64,000 bases of DNA from Ustilaginoidea virens (GCF_000687475.1 NC_057316.1:930001-994000); one strand, 5' to 3'. Shown: positions 1-11,450, counted from the first letter of the stretch. Numbers and translations are program-made. Notes: a model not told the origin generated them from the sequence alone.

Positions 1-192
1 TTAAATAGACTAAGGAGGAAAGAAAGAGGGCCCGAATAGGGGCCTCTAAGTAGCCTATTTATATCCATATGTAGCACGGGCCGAGTCCTTAGCGAGCCCT
101 CGTGACCCCGTGCCGATACTCCTGAGGCTAGTCGCGGGCGCAGCCCGAGTCCTAGCCACATTGTGGCGCGGGCGTAGCCCGAGCCCGTGACA
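1..192 (-). repeat. LTR in reverse orientation, same family as 5290-5525
   Basis: The reverse complement of this stretch aligns along its whole length with 5290-5490: both begin with an ACGGGCTCGGGCTACGCC-like block and both run into a pyrimidine-rich TTTCTTTCCTC block followed by TAGTCTATTTAA. Read on the minus strand it starts TGTCACGGG at 192, which fits an LTR 5' end. The other end lies left of the window, so solo LTR versus 5' LTR of a leftward element cannot be decided. No TSD can be tested. Confidence 0.7.
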
Positions 193-193
193 A

Positions 194-345
194 TATCGGT
201 TATATCCGAGGTCGGATATACCGAGTTCTCCCTGGATCAGTAAGCCCTTAGGGGTACCCCCTATCCCACTATAAATAGCTGGGAACATAAGTCTCTTAGA
301 GAGGACTTAGTTCCTTCAATTAAGTATTATCGCATTTTCCCTGTG
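194..345 (+). repeat. Ty1/copia-type LTR fragment related to the LTR of element C
   Basis: Contains CCACTATAAATAGCTGG (a TATA box) preceded by a CCCTTAGGGGTACCCCC-like block. The same order, in reverse complement, occurs in the element C LTRs (49582-49777, 54436-54631). The fragment could begin TATCGG (from TGTCGG) at 194 and end CTGACA at 345. It abuts the reverse LTR on its left and gypsy pol on its right, so it may be a solo LTR that landed in the gypsy element. Boundaries are approximate. Confidence 0.5.
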
Positions 346-3130
346 CATTCTGACAAATACCCCCTCCCGCTTATTAAGGAGACCTTACGATCTTTATCCT
401 AGGCGAAGTAATTTACTAAAGTCGATATATATATAGCATTCTATAAAATCTATATTGCAGAAGGCGATAAATACCTTACTATATTCTGTATGCGATTCGG
501 CCTCTTTAAGTGGCTTATTATACCTTTTAGCCTTACTAGAGCCCCTATAACGTTCTAACGATATATTAATAGGGCCTTAGGAAATACACTTAGGGATTTT
601 GCAATTATATACCTTAATGACGTCCTTATTTATACCTTAGGATTAAGGGAGGATTATATGGGATGCATTAAGGATATACTCTAACGACTTTAAGATGCTA
701 GTCTTAATTTAGACTTAGAGAAATATAATTTTGCTATAATAGAGGTCTAGTATCTAGGTTATATTATAATAGCAGGAAAAGAGATCCGCTTAGACCCCGA
801 AAAGATTAAGGCTATTTAGAACTAAGAAGCCCCTATAAAACTAAAGGGGGTCTAAAGCTTCTTTAGCTTTATAAATTTTTATTGCGATTTTATCCCTAAT
901 TTCTTCTAACTCGCCGAACCTTTGGTTAAGTTAATAAAAAAGGGGGTTCCCTTCTAATAGTTAGATAAGGAAGAGGAGGTATTTTAGGCGCTTAAGTATT
1001 GCTTTATTTTATACCTGGTTTTTACTTAATAGGACCTTAATAAGGAGATAATTCTTAAAGTAAATAGCTTTAATACTGCTTTTAGTAGCTATCTCTTTTA
1101 AATTAGGGAGGATAGAGTCTTCTACCTTATTATATACTATTCTATATGCCTAATGGATGCCGAATGGAACTATATAATTCACGATAAGGAGCTTCTTACT
1201 ATTATCTTTTATCTTAAGGTATGGTTAGCTGAACTTTAATTAGTGGCCTCCCTATTTACTATTCTTATAGACTATAAGAATCTAGAGTATTTTACTCGAC
1301 CCTATAAGATATTAGAATAGTAGGCTAGATAGGCTGAAATACTAGCACTCTTTAATTTCTATCTCCAGTATAGGCTAGGGTCGTAGGCTTAATGCCTTAA
1401 TATGCTATCTCGATAGGAATAGGAAGTTAGCGGCGCGATACTAAGGATTAGCTAGATCTTAAAACTACTATTAATCTTAGTACTCTACTTAGACTTAACT
1501 ACCGAATTGGTTCCTGCAATTATACCTTTGGGATTTAGCTTACCTAATAGCTTGCGTATTTTCGCCGACTCCTACCTTTAGGCACTTTAGGATTATACTA
1601 TAGCTAAGGATGAAATATATAGGGTATGTTGGGTAATAGTAGTAAAAGGCGAGAGATGCTTTCCGACCGAGGCTTTAATAAGGGAATAAATTATAGATTA
1701 TACCCTAAATGCCTATAGTGTGCTTCTCTACCGGGGGCGGATATAGCTCCCTTCTTTTAAACCCCTAACTACTATAGTTATATAGTGATACTATAAATCA
1801 CCTACTGCGGGCTATCTAGGGAAGAATACTATATTCTAGTTGTTATATCGAGACTATTACTTCGATAATATATCTTTAGCGGTAGCGAGATATATTTAGA
1901 ATTGCTGATGCCGCGGGGCATATAAGAGCCGATAATTGCGCTAAGGCCTACTGCAGCCGTTATCTATCTTAGACCGATTTTAGTCGTAGATTTCTATTAA
2001 CTTTATAATAGATCTTCCCGCATATAATATATCCGACCCGCAATTCCTTATAGTTATTACTAATTGCCTATCGAAGTATATCTAGCTTAAGGTAATACAC
2101 TCTATAAAAGCGGAAGATTATATAAAACGGTTCTAATAGTGCTAATGGCGTTTCTATAGGTTCCCTAAAGAAATTATTAGCGACTAAGGATCTAATTGGG
2201 TAGGATAATTTTAGATTATATTTTGCAATTTAGTCGGGACCGAATAATTTTTCTTAACTATATATTATCTTTAGACTGATAGTGGTATAGAATAGATAAA
2301 TTAAGAGGTCTAGGCTGTTTTATATATTATAGTCTCTTTTAACTAATATGATTAGCTAAAATACCGTATAGCGTACTAACTAGTATTAAATAACCGGATA
2401 TTATTAGTAACCGGTTTTAGTTTTAATCGGCTCTTTAATAGATTTAATATTCTAATAGTTATATCGCCTCTAGATATAATACTAAGTTTAACGACCCCGA
2501 AAGGGCGGGCCGCTTTATTCTTAGCTACCTTTTATGAGGGATAGGAAGTAGCCTAGGCCGCTATCGCCTTTATATAGTAGCGGCAATAGGATATAATTAA
2601 CCATTTGCGCCATCTAGTAGAATATTTTTAAGTCGGGGATTGGGTGTAGCTTACCTTATATAATATTAAGATAAACCAGCTTTATAAGAAGCTCGATTGA
2701 GTCTTAGTAAAGTATATAGTTATAGCTATATTATCTCTGCTTAATATTCGATTCAATATCCCGTAGGGTATTTATCTAGCTTTCTATATTGATTTAGTCG
2801 AATGAGCGGCTTTTGACCTACTATTAAGTTAGGAGGTAATCGATATACGATCTAGTCCCTTACTTATACTATTTTAGGACTTTGATTGGCTATACGAGGA
2901 ATATAAAGTAGAAGAGATTTTCGCTATAAGGAATACCTAAGGTCGGGGGTAGAATTATAATATACTTATTAAATAGAAAGGATACGATTTACCTATATAG
3001 GAACCCTTAGAGAACTTCTTAGAGATAGTAGTATAAAAGGCATTTAAGGCTAAATGGGGGGATATTCGGATGTATAATAGACCTATATGGCCTTAGGATT
3101 GGATTTCGGACCTATAATCTTAATATCGTC
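346..3130 (+). pseudogene. Ty3/gypsy (chromovirus) pol, 5'-truncated and RIP-inactivated
   Basis: A degenerate pol frame on the + strand. Order of domains: reverse transcriptase core (about 346-900; starts at the YPLPL-IKE block, so gag, protease and the RT N-terminus are missing), RNase H (about 960-1330; HDKELLTII and DYKNLEYF blocks), integrase zinc finger (about 1790-1920; SPTAGYLGK then RDYYFDN), integrase core (about 1970-2480; INFIIDLP, then a D-x-GSNWVG block near 2176), and a C-terminal chromodomain. The RT catalytic motif YLDD reads YLND at 610-621, a GAT to AAT change expected from RIP. Dozens of in-frame TAG/TAA codons sit at former Gln/Trp positions. Such an element would encode cDNA synthesis and integration; this copy cannot. 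Its own LTRs are not identified with certainty. Confidence 0.88.
2885..3075 (+). other. Chromodomain at the C-terminus of the gypsy integrase
   Basis: The frame reads EEYKVEEIFAIRNT, then ILIK-x-KGYDLP and EPLENF. This matches the chromodomain pattern of fungal chromovirus integrases (EYEVE-IL, L-V-WKGY, TWEPE-NL). The Trp before KGY and the Trp before EP are both TAG here, as RIP of TGG predicts. In this family the domain is known to steer integration to histone-marked chromatin. Confidence 0.8.
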
Positions 3131-3139
3131 TAAAGATAT

Positions 3140-3164
3140 AAAAAAAAAAAAAAAAAAAAAAAAA
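3140..3164 (+). repeat. Poly(A) tract of 25 bases
   Basis: An uninterrupted A run sits about 10 bases past the last recognisable gypsy codons. It may be a simple repeat or mark an old insertion junction. No target-site duplication was found around it. Confidence 0.9.
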
Positions 3165-5289
3165 CTAATCTTTTTCGTTTTTAGTAAAGTAATCTAGTAA
3201 ATTTTAATATTTATCTTTTATTTCTTAATAATTCTAGCCCCGCTCTTATATTTTTTAATTCCTACTGCCCCTACTACCTTTATCCTTATTAGTATTCTCT
3301 TGCCTCCTTATGGGATTTAGTGGGGGGGTATATAGGGGAAGGGGAGGGACTATAGGATAGTAGGGCAGGAAAGGTGGCGGCGGTATCGGCGGTATAATTA
3401 GCGGATACTAACTAGGTATAGTATGGCTTGGGTACCTATGATAGGGTATAATAGGTCCGGGGGGATATACTTATAATACTAGGCCGGTAGTAATAGAACC
3501 GGCCTCGGCTTATAGTACGGTTATCGGTATAAGGGCCTAAGGCGAGGCTATATTAGTATATAGGGAGGATGCTAACTAAAGGAAAGTAGGCGGAGTATAG
3601 GGCGCAGGTATAGTAGGGGTGACCTGATGTGCGAAGCTAGTTATCGCCTTTGCTATAATCTATATATCTTATTGTTACTTTATAAGCAGTTATATAATAG
3701 GAGCTATAGAGTTGCCGCTAGCCTATTAGGACCCGGTAGATAAGGTAGAGGGAATAATAGTCGTTATAGGCGCAATAGGAGTTAATCTACCGATATTAGT
3801 AGCCGGGGTATACGCAGAAAGGGCCGTTATAATATACTTTTATGCTGTAGCCTATAGTTTATCCTATTAATGATATAGTATATTGAATTTAGGGCGAAGA
3901 TAAGCCTTTCGGCCTAGGATATCTCCTACTTTTAGATAGGCGGCCTCCTTAATACTTTATTTCTTTTATACTATACGGATGATACGCTTTATTACCTATT
4001 ATAATTAGGGGTTTATCGATATTATATGCTTATATTAGATATATATTTTATATTTCTAACGGTATTGAATATAAGCTTAGGAGCGATTGGACCGTATATA
4101 GACGATATATTCTCCGGTATCTATAGTATACTGCATATAGGCGATATAGGCATATTCTACCTCTTCGATATTATCGGTATTTAATCCCTTAGAATCCCTT
4201 TAGATAAAGAACTCTCCTATAGTATGCTTTTTTCGTAATTATTAATATAACGATCCAGTAGTAGGCGAGGGCGGCGTTTTCTTTATATGCAAAGGTATTT
4301 AGGGTATAAGTATAGATAAGGAGGGAGCTAATGGTACTTTAGATAGGGTCTTAGGCATAATAGCTGTCGAAAAAGAAGTTTTTATTAGTATTACCCCTAT
4401 TGATAATAGGACTCTTATATAAGAAGGGGTGGGAGAACGCAAGGGGGACAATAGGGCCCCTATATTAGGCGATAAAGGCTTTGCCGAACTCTTATTATCG
4501 TTAGAAATAATAATAAGCTTAAAGCTAAGGGGGGAAATACGCGATTGTCCTAAAGAGGGTATAAACTATAGCGGCTGTAATAGTATTTTTGGCTGGGAAC
4601 CTCCTCTACGCCTGGTATTTCTAAGGTCTTTAGTAGATACTAGGGATAGACCTAATAGGGTTATAGGAGGGCCCCGGGCGATAGGTATATTCCTATCTAT
4701 TAGTCCTCCGGATGATATAGCGATGAATCTAACGTAATAGTAAACGGGGGGGGGACCTGAATACCTATTAGTACCGGACGATTTACTATACGGACCCGAT
4801 ATAAATAATCTAGGAACTTTCGATAGCGTAATTCTATTAGTAGGGACGATTCTTACGATAGTAATAATACTATAGACTTACTATTAGGAATAATGGCCTT
4901 AATGACGGTAGGCATAGGGATAGAGAGAGAGAGGAAGAAATATAAAAGAGAAATAGATGAAGGAAGAAGCCTTAGTGCAAATAGATTCCTAACTAATAGC
5001 TAGCGATAAAATTTTTCTGCTCTACGATAGCTGCGATACGGTTCCTTTTAGCTAATAGCACTACGACTGGCTTCGATAAGATTCTATTATGTCTGCTTAA
5101 AGTATACCGACTCTAGTCTACGCTATATTTATATTGGTTATATATTGGTATATCTATGCGCCCGATTATTATTTTATATATCTAATTAAGGTTATTTTCG
5201 AGGGCTATAAGAGGTCTTAATTAGGGGGCGATATATAAAGGGGATGATTTCGGATGGTTTATTCTTCTGATTCTAAGGAGGAAGAGGGG
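3165..5289. other. Unassigned RIP-degraded sequence
   Basis: About 2.1 kb between the gypsy chromodomain and the LTR at 5290. No RT, integrase, transposase or gag block was recognised in any frame. A 102-codon open frame runs 4429-4737 on the + strand, but its product resembles nothing I know. On the minus strand, 3330-3640 reads as a proline-rich low-complexity frame, and about 4110-4260 carries a stretch with few stops (LRKKHTIGEF, then EYAYIAYMQYTI). A degraded gag or accessory ORF on the minus strand is possible but unproven. Confidence 0.5.
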
Positions 5290-5525
5290 GGTATATTACG
5301 GGCTCGGGCTACGCCTGCGCCATAATGTAGCTAGGACTTAGGCTACGCCCGCGTCTAGCCTAAGAAGGGCAATAGACGGAGTCACGGGACTATACTAGGA
5401 CTCCGATATATATTATGATCGGGATATAAATAGACTAGATAGAAGGTTCCTACTTAGATCCTTTTCTTTCCTCTTTAGTCTATTTAATATATATCATTAA
5501 CGCCTATTTGCAGTCGCCCTAGGGC
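5290..5525 (+). repeat. LTR, probably the 5' LTR of copia element D
   Basis: Forward copy of the LTR found reversed at 1-192. Its start is near TATATTACGGGCTCGGG at 5285-5301 (TGTTACGGG before RIP) and the end is at about CTTCACA near 5525. About 15 bases further on comes TTTTAGTAGGCGCGAAAACC, a plausible primer-binding region. Assignment to D rests on position upstream of the D gag and on orientation. The 3' LTR of D is outside the window, so this could instead be a neighbouring element's LTR. Confidence 0.55.
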
Positions 5526-6430
5526 CAGTCCTTCACAACTATATTATTTTAGTAGGCGCGAAAACCTTCGTTATTTAATAGTTATAAGCCCGGTTTGCAT
5601 CCGGTAAATCGCTTTATTTTATCTATTTTATCCTATCGATTTCTCTTAGATTATTATTTGCGTGCATTTATCACTAGCTGCATGCCGATAAATTACTAGC
5701 TGGTCCGATGGATTGCCAGCTGCTTTCCCCTTTTTTATTATATAAGCAAACAGCTGCATATTGATATTAGCCAACTGCACGCAGCTGTGCCTTAGTTGCA
5801 AGAGTGCAATTACGCATTCTATACAATATTAATCTTTTCTTACTGCTATATTTCTTATACCTCTGTGCTAATATTATTACTAGGACCGTATAAACGCGTG
5901 ATAAATAATATGCAATCCTATCACTTTATTCCGACCTTCGCCGCGCAATAGGCATACCGACTGCTTACCTACGCACCTTCTATTATATCGTCGCTATTTT
6001 GCTAGACGATTTTCTACAATTAAATATTCTTTCCGACGAAGAAATTAGCCTCAGGCAAAAGTTCTGCTAGGGCACCCGTACTACTATACAAATTGCTAGT
6101 GCAAGGCATAGCCCAAAAGAACGCAGTAGTACTAATACATTTGCCTACGCAAAATATTTCTTCTGACTTAGGAAACCGGCAAGCGACTTTTAATTACTAA
6201 GGCCGGAAGACTATAAGTATGGTATATTGTGACTAGATTAACTAGATTAACCCCTTTTATTTGCCCTTTGGATTTACTTAGACTTTTTATTTTATTAGTT
6301 TTTCTTTGACTAAAGCTAGGTTATTATTCTTTCCTATTATTATTCTTTCCTATTTATCTTACCTATCCTACTTATCCTACCTATTTTACCTATCTTGCCT
6401 TTCTACCTATTCTTCCTACCTATTCTACTA
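5526..6430 (+). other. Leader region of element D, mostly unassigned
   Basis: Lies between the LTR and the first recognisable gag codons. About 5640-6200 retains many more CpA and TpG dinucleotides than its surroundings (several GCTGCA and CAGCTG words), suggesting weaker RIP. About 6290-6440 is pyrimidine-rich with tandem CCTACCTATTCTACC-like units. No protein family is recognised except the fragment noted at 5894-6190. Confidence 0.45.
5894..6190 (+). pseudogene. Unrecognised short degenerate frame
   Basis: One + frame of about 99 codons has only 4 stops: one near each end and two inside. It keeps CAA codons that RIP normally removes, and includes DDFLQLNILSDEEISLRQK and RHSPKERSSTNTFAYAK. 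It resembles real coding sequence more than its flanks do, but I do not recognise a family. It could be an extra ORF in the leader of D or a captured fragment. Confidence 0.3.
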
Positions 6431-6439
6431 TAGCTACTA

Positions 6440-6805
6440 ATACCGACCTAGGAAACCTAGTAAATTTCTAGCTGCTAGGCAGTAAAGACTGGTTTAAATA
6501 GATATTAATAATTAAGAAGTTCGCTATTAATAAAAACACCTAGGCTTATATTAACCCTTCTATAGAGGAACCTAATAGGCCTACCTTATAATAGCCCGTT
6601 AAGCCTACTACTTCTACTATTAAGCCTTATACTTTTTCTATCCTTAACCTCAACGATTCTAATTTTATTAGGTTGCAGTATATAACGAATATCTATAAGA
6701 CTACCCTATAGGATTATAAGGATAAAAAAAAGGCTCTTATTAATATCTAACGTTAGATTATTGCAACTATAGGCAACTATTATAATACCATAAGCTAGGA
6801 AAATG
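6440..6805 (+). mobile_element. Element D (Ty1/copia), left half
   Basis: Left internal part of the outermost element; the right half is 61923-64000 and runs off the window. Order over both halves: LTR, leader, gag, protease, GAG-pre-integrase, integrase core. It is the oldest insertion of the nest because everything from 6810 to 61922 lies inside it. Confidence 0.75.
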
Positions 6806-6809
6806 ATAT
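6805..6809. repeat. Target-site duplication GATAT (left), pairs with 61923-61927
   Basis: GATAT directly precedes the TGTCGG start of the first family-A LTR. The same 5 bases follow the ...CAACA end of the last family-A LTR at 61922. Five base pairs is the usual Ty1/copia duplication. Confidence 0.92.
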
Positions 6810-7159
6810 TGTCGGAATCGCTGTCGCAAGGTGCCCAATTGGGCACCAATTGGGCACATTGCGACGGATGTGCCGCGCATACCCGATGCGCACGATATGG
6901 CCACTTTAGCCCCTTTTGCCCCTTTACCCCTGAGCCCGGTAGGGCACGCGGGCAGCCCGGCCCGACTGCGCCAATACACGTGACAGCGGCACGCACAAAA
7001 AGGCCACATCGTGTAATTACCCTCTTTTGCTTCCTTTCTTTCCTTTTAGATAGTCAGTCATTAGTAAAGTCAATAAATCCTTTACTTAGTGACCTCACGG
7101 TATATAATACCACGCGCGCAACCCTACGTACAACTAGGTACCCCGAGTTTATATCAATA
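6810..7159 (+). repeat. Family A LTR, 5' LTR of copy A1 (350 bp)
   Basis: Starts TGTCGGAATCGC and ends ...TATCAATA (CAACA before RIP). Exactly the same length as the LTRs at 27941-28290, 42267-42616 and 61573-61922. Contains the perfect 18-bp palindrome GGTGCCCAATTGGGCACC followed by a second AATTGGGCAC unit. A TATA-like TATATAATACC lies near 7100. Confidence 0.93.
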
Positions 7160-7529
7160 CTAATTAGTAGTGATAACTACCACTCACAAGATAATTATAT
7201 CCCGCAAAGAACGGTGTATTATAGATCAGCAAGATATTAATTTCGAAGAGGCAGTTAAGCTTTTTTAGCTATACTAACTAAAGGGAGAATAATTTATAAC
7301 CTCTCCTTCCCCTTGTCTATTACGAGGAAGAATAAGATATACTAAATATTACGATATTTAAAGATATCCTTAGTATCTAGGAAGAACGATTTATAACCTT
7401 TTCCTATTCTTTCTTTCTTTTACTACTACGGTAAAAGCCCCTTTGAATCTTGCATTCTTTATAAGAGTAAATCTTATACTCTTTGCAATATATCCCCCCC
7501 CCCCCCCCCCTTCTTCAAACCCTTATCTC
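7160..7529 (+). other. A1 leader: primer-binding hairpin and poly(C) tract
   Basis: Immediately after the LTR comes CTAATTAGTAGTGATAAC, the degraded version of a hairpin seen better at 42810-42834. Further on is a pyrimidine-rich stretch and an uninterrupted run of 17 C at 7494-7510. The same leader occurs in A2 and A5 with C runs of different length. Confidence 0.7.
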
Positions 7530-10020
7530 AATACTATAGCCTCATCATTATCAATATCATAATAATTACGAGAGCTACTTAAGAGAATATAATGGTTTGC
7601 CTTACTTTTTGACGATAATTAGACTAACGCTATAGAGCCCGTCGACCCTAATAATGCTACGAATATATAGCTATATAACCGTATCGCGTTCCTTATAGAT
7701 ATCTATAAGGAAAATACCTACCTAGATGATAATCTCTAGGAATAATTCCGCGAAGATTGCAGTAAATAGAATAAGGCCCTATTCCGCTATATTAATGCTT
7801 AGGTTTTACGGCAATTCCGCTCAATATTACGGGAATGCGGCGTATATATTGGAGTATCGGGTTCCCTAATAATACCAACCCTACTTAAATGCCTTTAATA
7901 ACAATAGAATCCATAATAGCCTTAAGAGGAAGTAACCCGGCAACTTACTCGTAGTGTATTCTTATCCCGGCTCAACCCTACTAGGGAAGCCTTACTACCT
8001 ATCGGTAATACCGAGCAAGAGATATAAAGGCTTTAAAATACGCCCTTATATATATATATAAAGCCCTTATTATTATTATTACGAGCCCCTATAACAGTTA
8101 TGCGAATACCCTTACTAAGGCTTGCGTTACGGCTCTTATAAGCCCTATTAATGCTAAAAAACTTTATTATACTAATAGCACGATTATAGTTATAATAACC
8201 TATTGTCCCCCCCTCTATATCGAAAAAGCCCCTTAACCTTACCCTTACCGATAAAGAAAGGGGCCGGTCCTAACAACTAAAAGGGAAAATGCCTATTTAT
8301 AATAGGCCGCTATTCGAAATAGGGGAGAGCTCCCATTATCAATAATAATATATAATAGCCGATAATTATAGCCTATAAGACCGACCTAATTAAATATATC
8401 GCTCTAGGGATTATACCCCTAGCCGGGCTAGCCGAAGCGGCTATCTTAATGCCCCTTAAGGTTATAATATACCCAATAGAGGTCGAATTATAGGCCCCGA
8501 TAATATACTTCCTTTAATAGAAGGCCCCGACGATAATAATACCCTCTAAGCTAATACTGCTAATGCCACCCGTAATACTAGATATTAGGCCTAAATGCCT
8601 TATCCGATAATACTAAAAATAGGTATAGCACCTAGCCCTTCCCGTTAATATCGGCCTACCTAGGCCGATAAATAGACCGTCTTAACGGGAGGACCGGTAA
8701 ACCTAGACCGACCTAGGTTATAGGATAAACCAGCTAGAGATCCCGCCAGCCTACTGTAAGGCTATTAGCAAGCTGTTCTAGAATACCCTCCGGAATACCC
8801 CTAAGGTTATACCAAAAAAGCCTACGTAAAGGCCGGGTTTAACTAAGAAGATTATACCCGAACTGGGTTTAATAATATATCAAAGAAGATATCTAACCTC
8901 TTATATAGCTATTGTATAGAGGATAGATATAGCGGAAAAATAGATAATTTCTTTATACTAAAGGTTATATCTTTTAAGAGCAAGTGCCGCCTACTAGGAT
9001 TACCTAATAATATATTCGCTAGAGCCTTCTAAATTATGCTTATTAGCGATATAGAGACTTATTATTTTGATAATATTAAACGTATTCGCAATACCCTTAC
9101 TTTTGATGATATAGTCTGTAAAGTCAAAAGCTATTTCGAAAATAAGAGTATAGAGCAATTCTATTTATACCGTTAGAATAGAATAACGCTCTAATTAACT
9201 ATCGCGAAATATCCCAATAAGTTAAAGCTAAAATGCCTTAATATCCTATTAGAAGAACTTTAATGCATATATCGTAGTCTTTTTCCCCCCTTTATAGCTA
9301 ATATAGAGCTTTACCGATAAGTGCTTAATACTATAAGGGATACCCCTAAGTATAGCTAGGCACTATATCGTTATGCCCCTACATTCGAAGGCCTCGCCGC
9401 TAACCTATAGCGATCCCTTTCTATCTATAAGACTACCTATTAAACTTAATAGCATTATTTCCTTTAATAGCAACCCTAATAACATCAGGATATTAAAGAT
9501 ATTAATAATAATATAGTATTATTTACTAACTATAGATATAGTCAATCCCACCCTCAACGCCAATTCAGCCTATAGTAGTAGTATCAACGGTAATAATAAA
9601 ATCGCGCCTTTCTATTTAGGCCTTGTTAAAGAAGATACTTCGTTTGTAATAAATTAGGGTATTAATTATCTAACTATACTAATAAAGAGTAATAAGAATT
9701 AAAGGCATAATAGCTAAAGAACCGCTCCAACCGGACTGCCCCTAATAATAAGAAATTCCGCATTTTCCTATAGGAATACAAAGAGACTGCCGACTAAGAC
9801 CTTAATAATACCGATTTTGATAATATCACAGAAGATGTTAAAGTAATAATAATAAAGGTTATAAATTAGGATATAAAGGACGCTATCGCACTATAAATTA
9901 TAGCTATTTAGTATTTCTTAGCCTTTACGCAAATAGAACCATCACCTTTTTTATCTATCGCAATATTATAAGCCCTGCAGGATGAATCATACCGATACGC
10001 CTTCCTATAAATTAACCCCT
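7530..10020 (+). pseudogene. A1 gag (Ty1/copia family A)
   Basis: Degenerate Gag frame. The N-terminal block includes DPNNATN and NRIAFLIDIY (about 7640-7720). The capsid-like block at about 8870-9400 includes FKSKCRLLGLP, FDDIVCKVKSYF and FPPFIANIELY. A zinc-knuckle-like block at about 9640-9700 reads YFVCNKLGY with the second Cys changed to Tyr. Many stops. The true start codon is not clear in this copy. Gag would form the virus-like particle in which cDNA is made. Confidence 0.72.
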
Positions 10021-10025
10021 TCTGA

Positions 10026-10385
10026 ATGCCCTTACTATTATTAGACCGAAATTCTGCCTTTCTAAAAGAAGAACGCTATAATAACTATACCTTCCGCAGA
10101 ATCCTACCGGATACCGGCGCCTCTAGCCTATTAACAGTAGGCCTAGGTTAAGTAAAAGCCCTAATAAGATTAATAAAGTCTCTAACTATCGAGGCGACTA
10201 ATAAAAAGCATACGGTAAATTTTAGCGCTAGCTCTGCTATATCTTCTGGCATACTGAATATTCCGACGATATTCGGTAATATCCCTTTCTACATCCTTAA
10301 TAGCGGCACCCCTTTCCTTTATTCTATTACGGATATAGATAGGATAGGCGTAAAGCTTAATAATATCGATAACCTATTAATCTAA
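10026..10385 (+). pseudogene. A1 aspartic protease domain
   Basis: Starts MPLLLLDRN; the active-site triad DTG is intact at 10110-10118. It continues GASSLL, KSLTIEATNKKHTVNF and DIDRIGVKLNN before the shared TAA. One Gln codon (GLGQVK in other copies) is TAA at about 10148. In Ty1/copia elements this domain cleaves the polyprotein. Confidence 0.8.
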
Positions 10386-10439
10386 GGGGATATTAAGGTC
10401 CCTATTATTAAGAAATAAGGATATCTATAGTAGACTCTT

Positions 10440-11450
10440 AATGCCACCGATACTGCAGCCTTCTATTTATCGTTATAGGAAATCCGTCAGCTATATTATC
10501 GGTTTGGGCACCCCTCTATTAATAGACTTACCAAATTGCTTTAACAGGCTAGTTATAATAATATCGACCGTAATATTATCGAAAGGATCACCCATATATA
10601 CCATCAATGCCAAATAAATGTAAAAGCACCCAGCCGATTCAAATTCACGCTTAAGGATAATAATACTAGCTAATTCAATTATAAGATTATTATTGACATC
10701 CTTTATATTAATAATCGGCCGGTATTGCATATTGTGGATGCCGCAATAAGCTTCTAGGCAGCTAGATTTCTTGATCTATAAAGGCAGAAGGCCTATAATA
10801 TTTGGAATGCCCTTAAGGAATGCTAGATTGATACTTACCTTAGCCTACCGGATTAGATAGTCTATAATGCCAGACCAAACTTTACTTCTGCTAAATTCTA
10901 TTATAATGCCCAGCTTTTCTCTATCAATATAGATGAAATCCCTATTGAAGCCTACTATAGCATTAGTAAAGTCGAGAGATACCACGCCCTATTACGCAAA
11001 GCCTATACCATTATCAATAAAGAAGTAGGCGACCTATTAATAAGGGAATAGAAACTATAGCTAGCTATTAAAGCCGTTAATAATTCTACTGGGCCTAACG
11101 GCCTTATACCTATATTATTAGTCTTTAGAGTATATCCCCGACTTACGGATAACTTACCCCCTAGCCTATTAGTATTATAATATGCCTTAATATTACGAAA
11201 GGCTACTAATGAAGCTAGGAAATGCCTCGCTAAGCGATAGATTTATAATGCCCTCGCCTAATGGAACGGCCTAAATATATAGCCTATCCACCAACTACCC
11301 CTATAGTCCGACGTATAGGTATAGAGAGAAAAGGGTAGATAGTATAGGCCGTACCGGCTAATTAGCCTCAAAGGTAAGACCTATACCGTGCAGATGCTAT
11401 ATGGCCCTATTAAGTTCCGATTAACGGTCATCAAACCCTATAACCATAAC
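10440..11450 (+). pseudogene. A1 integrase
   Basis: Zinc-binding HHCC region about 10490-10640 (FGHPSINRLTKLL then QCQ), then the core: ILYINNRPVLHIVDAA, IVYNARPNFTSAKFY and SISKVERYH. The second catalytic Asp is Asn here (GAT to AAT) as it is in A2 and A5, while A3 and A4 keep it. The C-terminal SDVQVWREK-like block near 11310-11340 matches the usual C-terminal DNA-binding region. Confidence 0.8.

Larger units (their letters stand above)
6431..6809 (+). pseudogene. Element D gag, 5' part (Ty1/copia), interrupted at 6809
   Basis: The + frame reads LLGSKDWFK, then FAINKNT-x-AYINPSIEEP and IKPYTFSILNLND. This is the N-terminal pattern of fungal Ty1/copia Gag proteins (single-residue tryptophans replaced by TAG). 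The frame ends inside ...ENDI at GATAT (6805-6809) and continues in the same frame after the second GATAT at 61923, giving ...ENDIAV across the insertion. So this is one gag gene split by a 55-kb nest. Confidence 0.8.

Noticed and set aside
3140..3164. Poly(A) tail of a LINE-type retrotransposon
   Set aside because: No LINE endonuclease or RT upstream; the preceding frame is gypsy integrase with a chromodomain.
6767..7009. Open frames of 80 to 145 codons inside family-A LTRs on both strands (also near 33369-33692, 40502, 42296, 49309, 54633)
   Set aside because: They lie wholly or largely in the LTR, repeat with each LTR and match no pol or gag block. The CpG-rich LTR simply escapes stop-codon creation.
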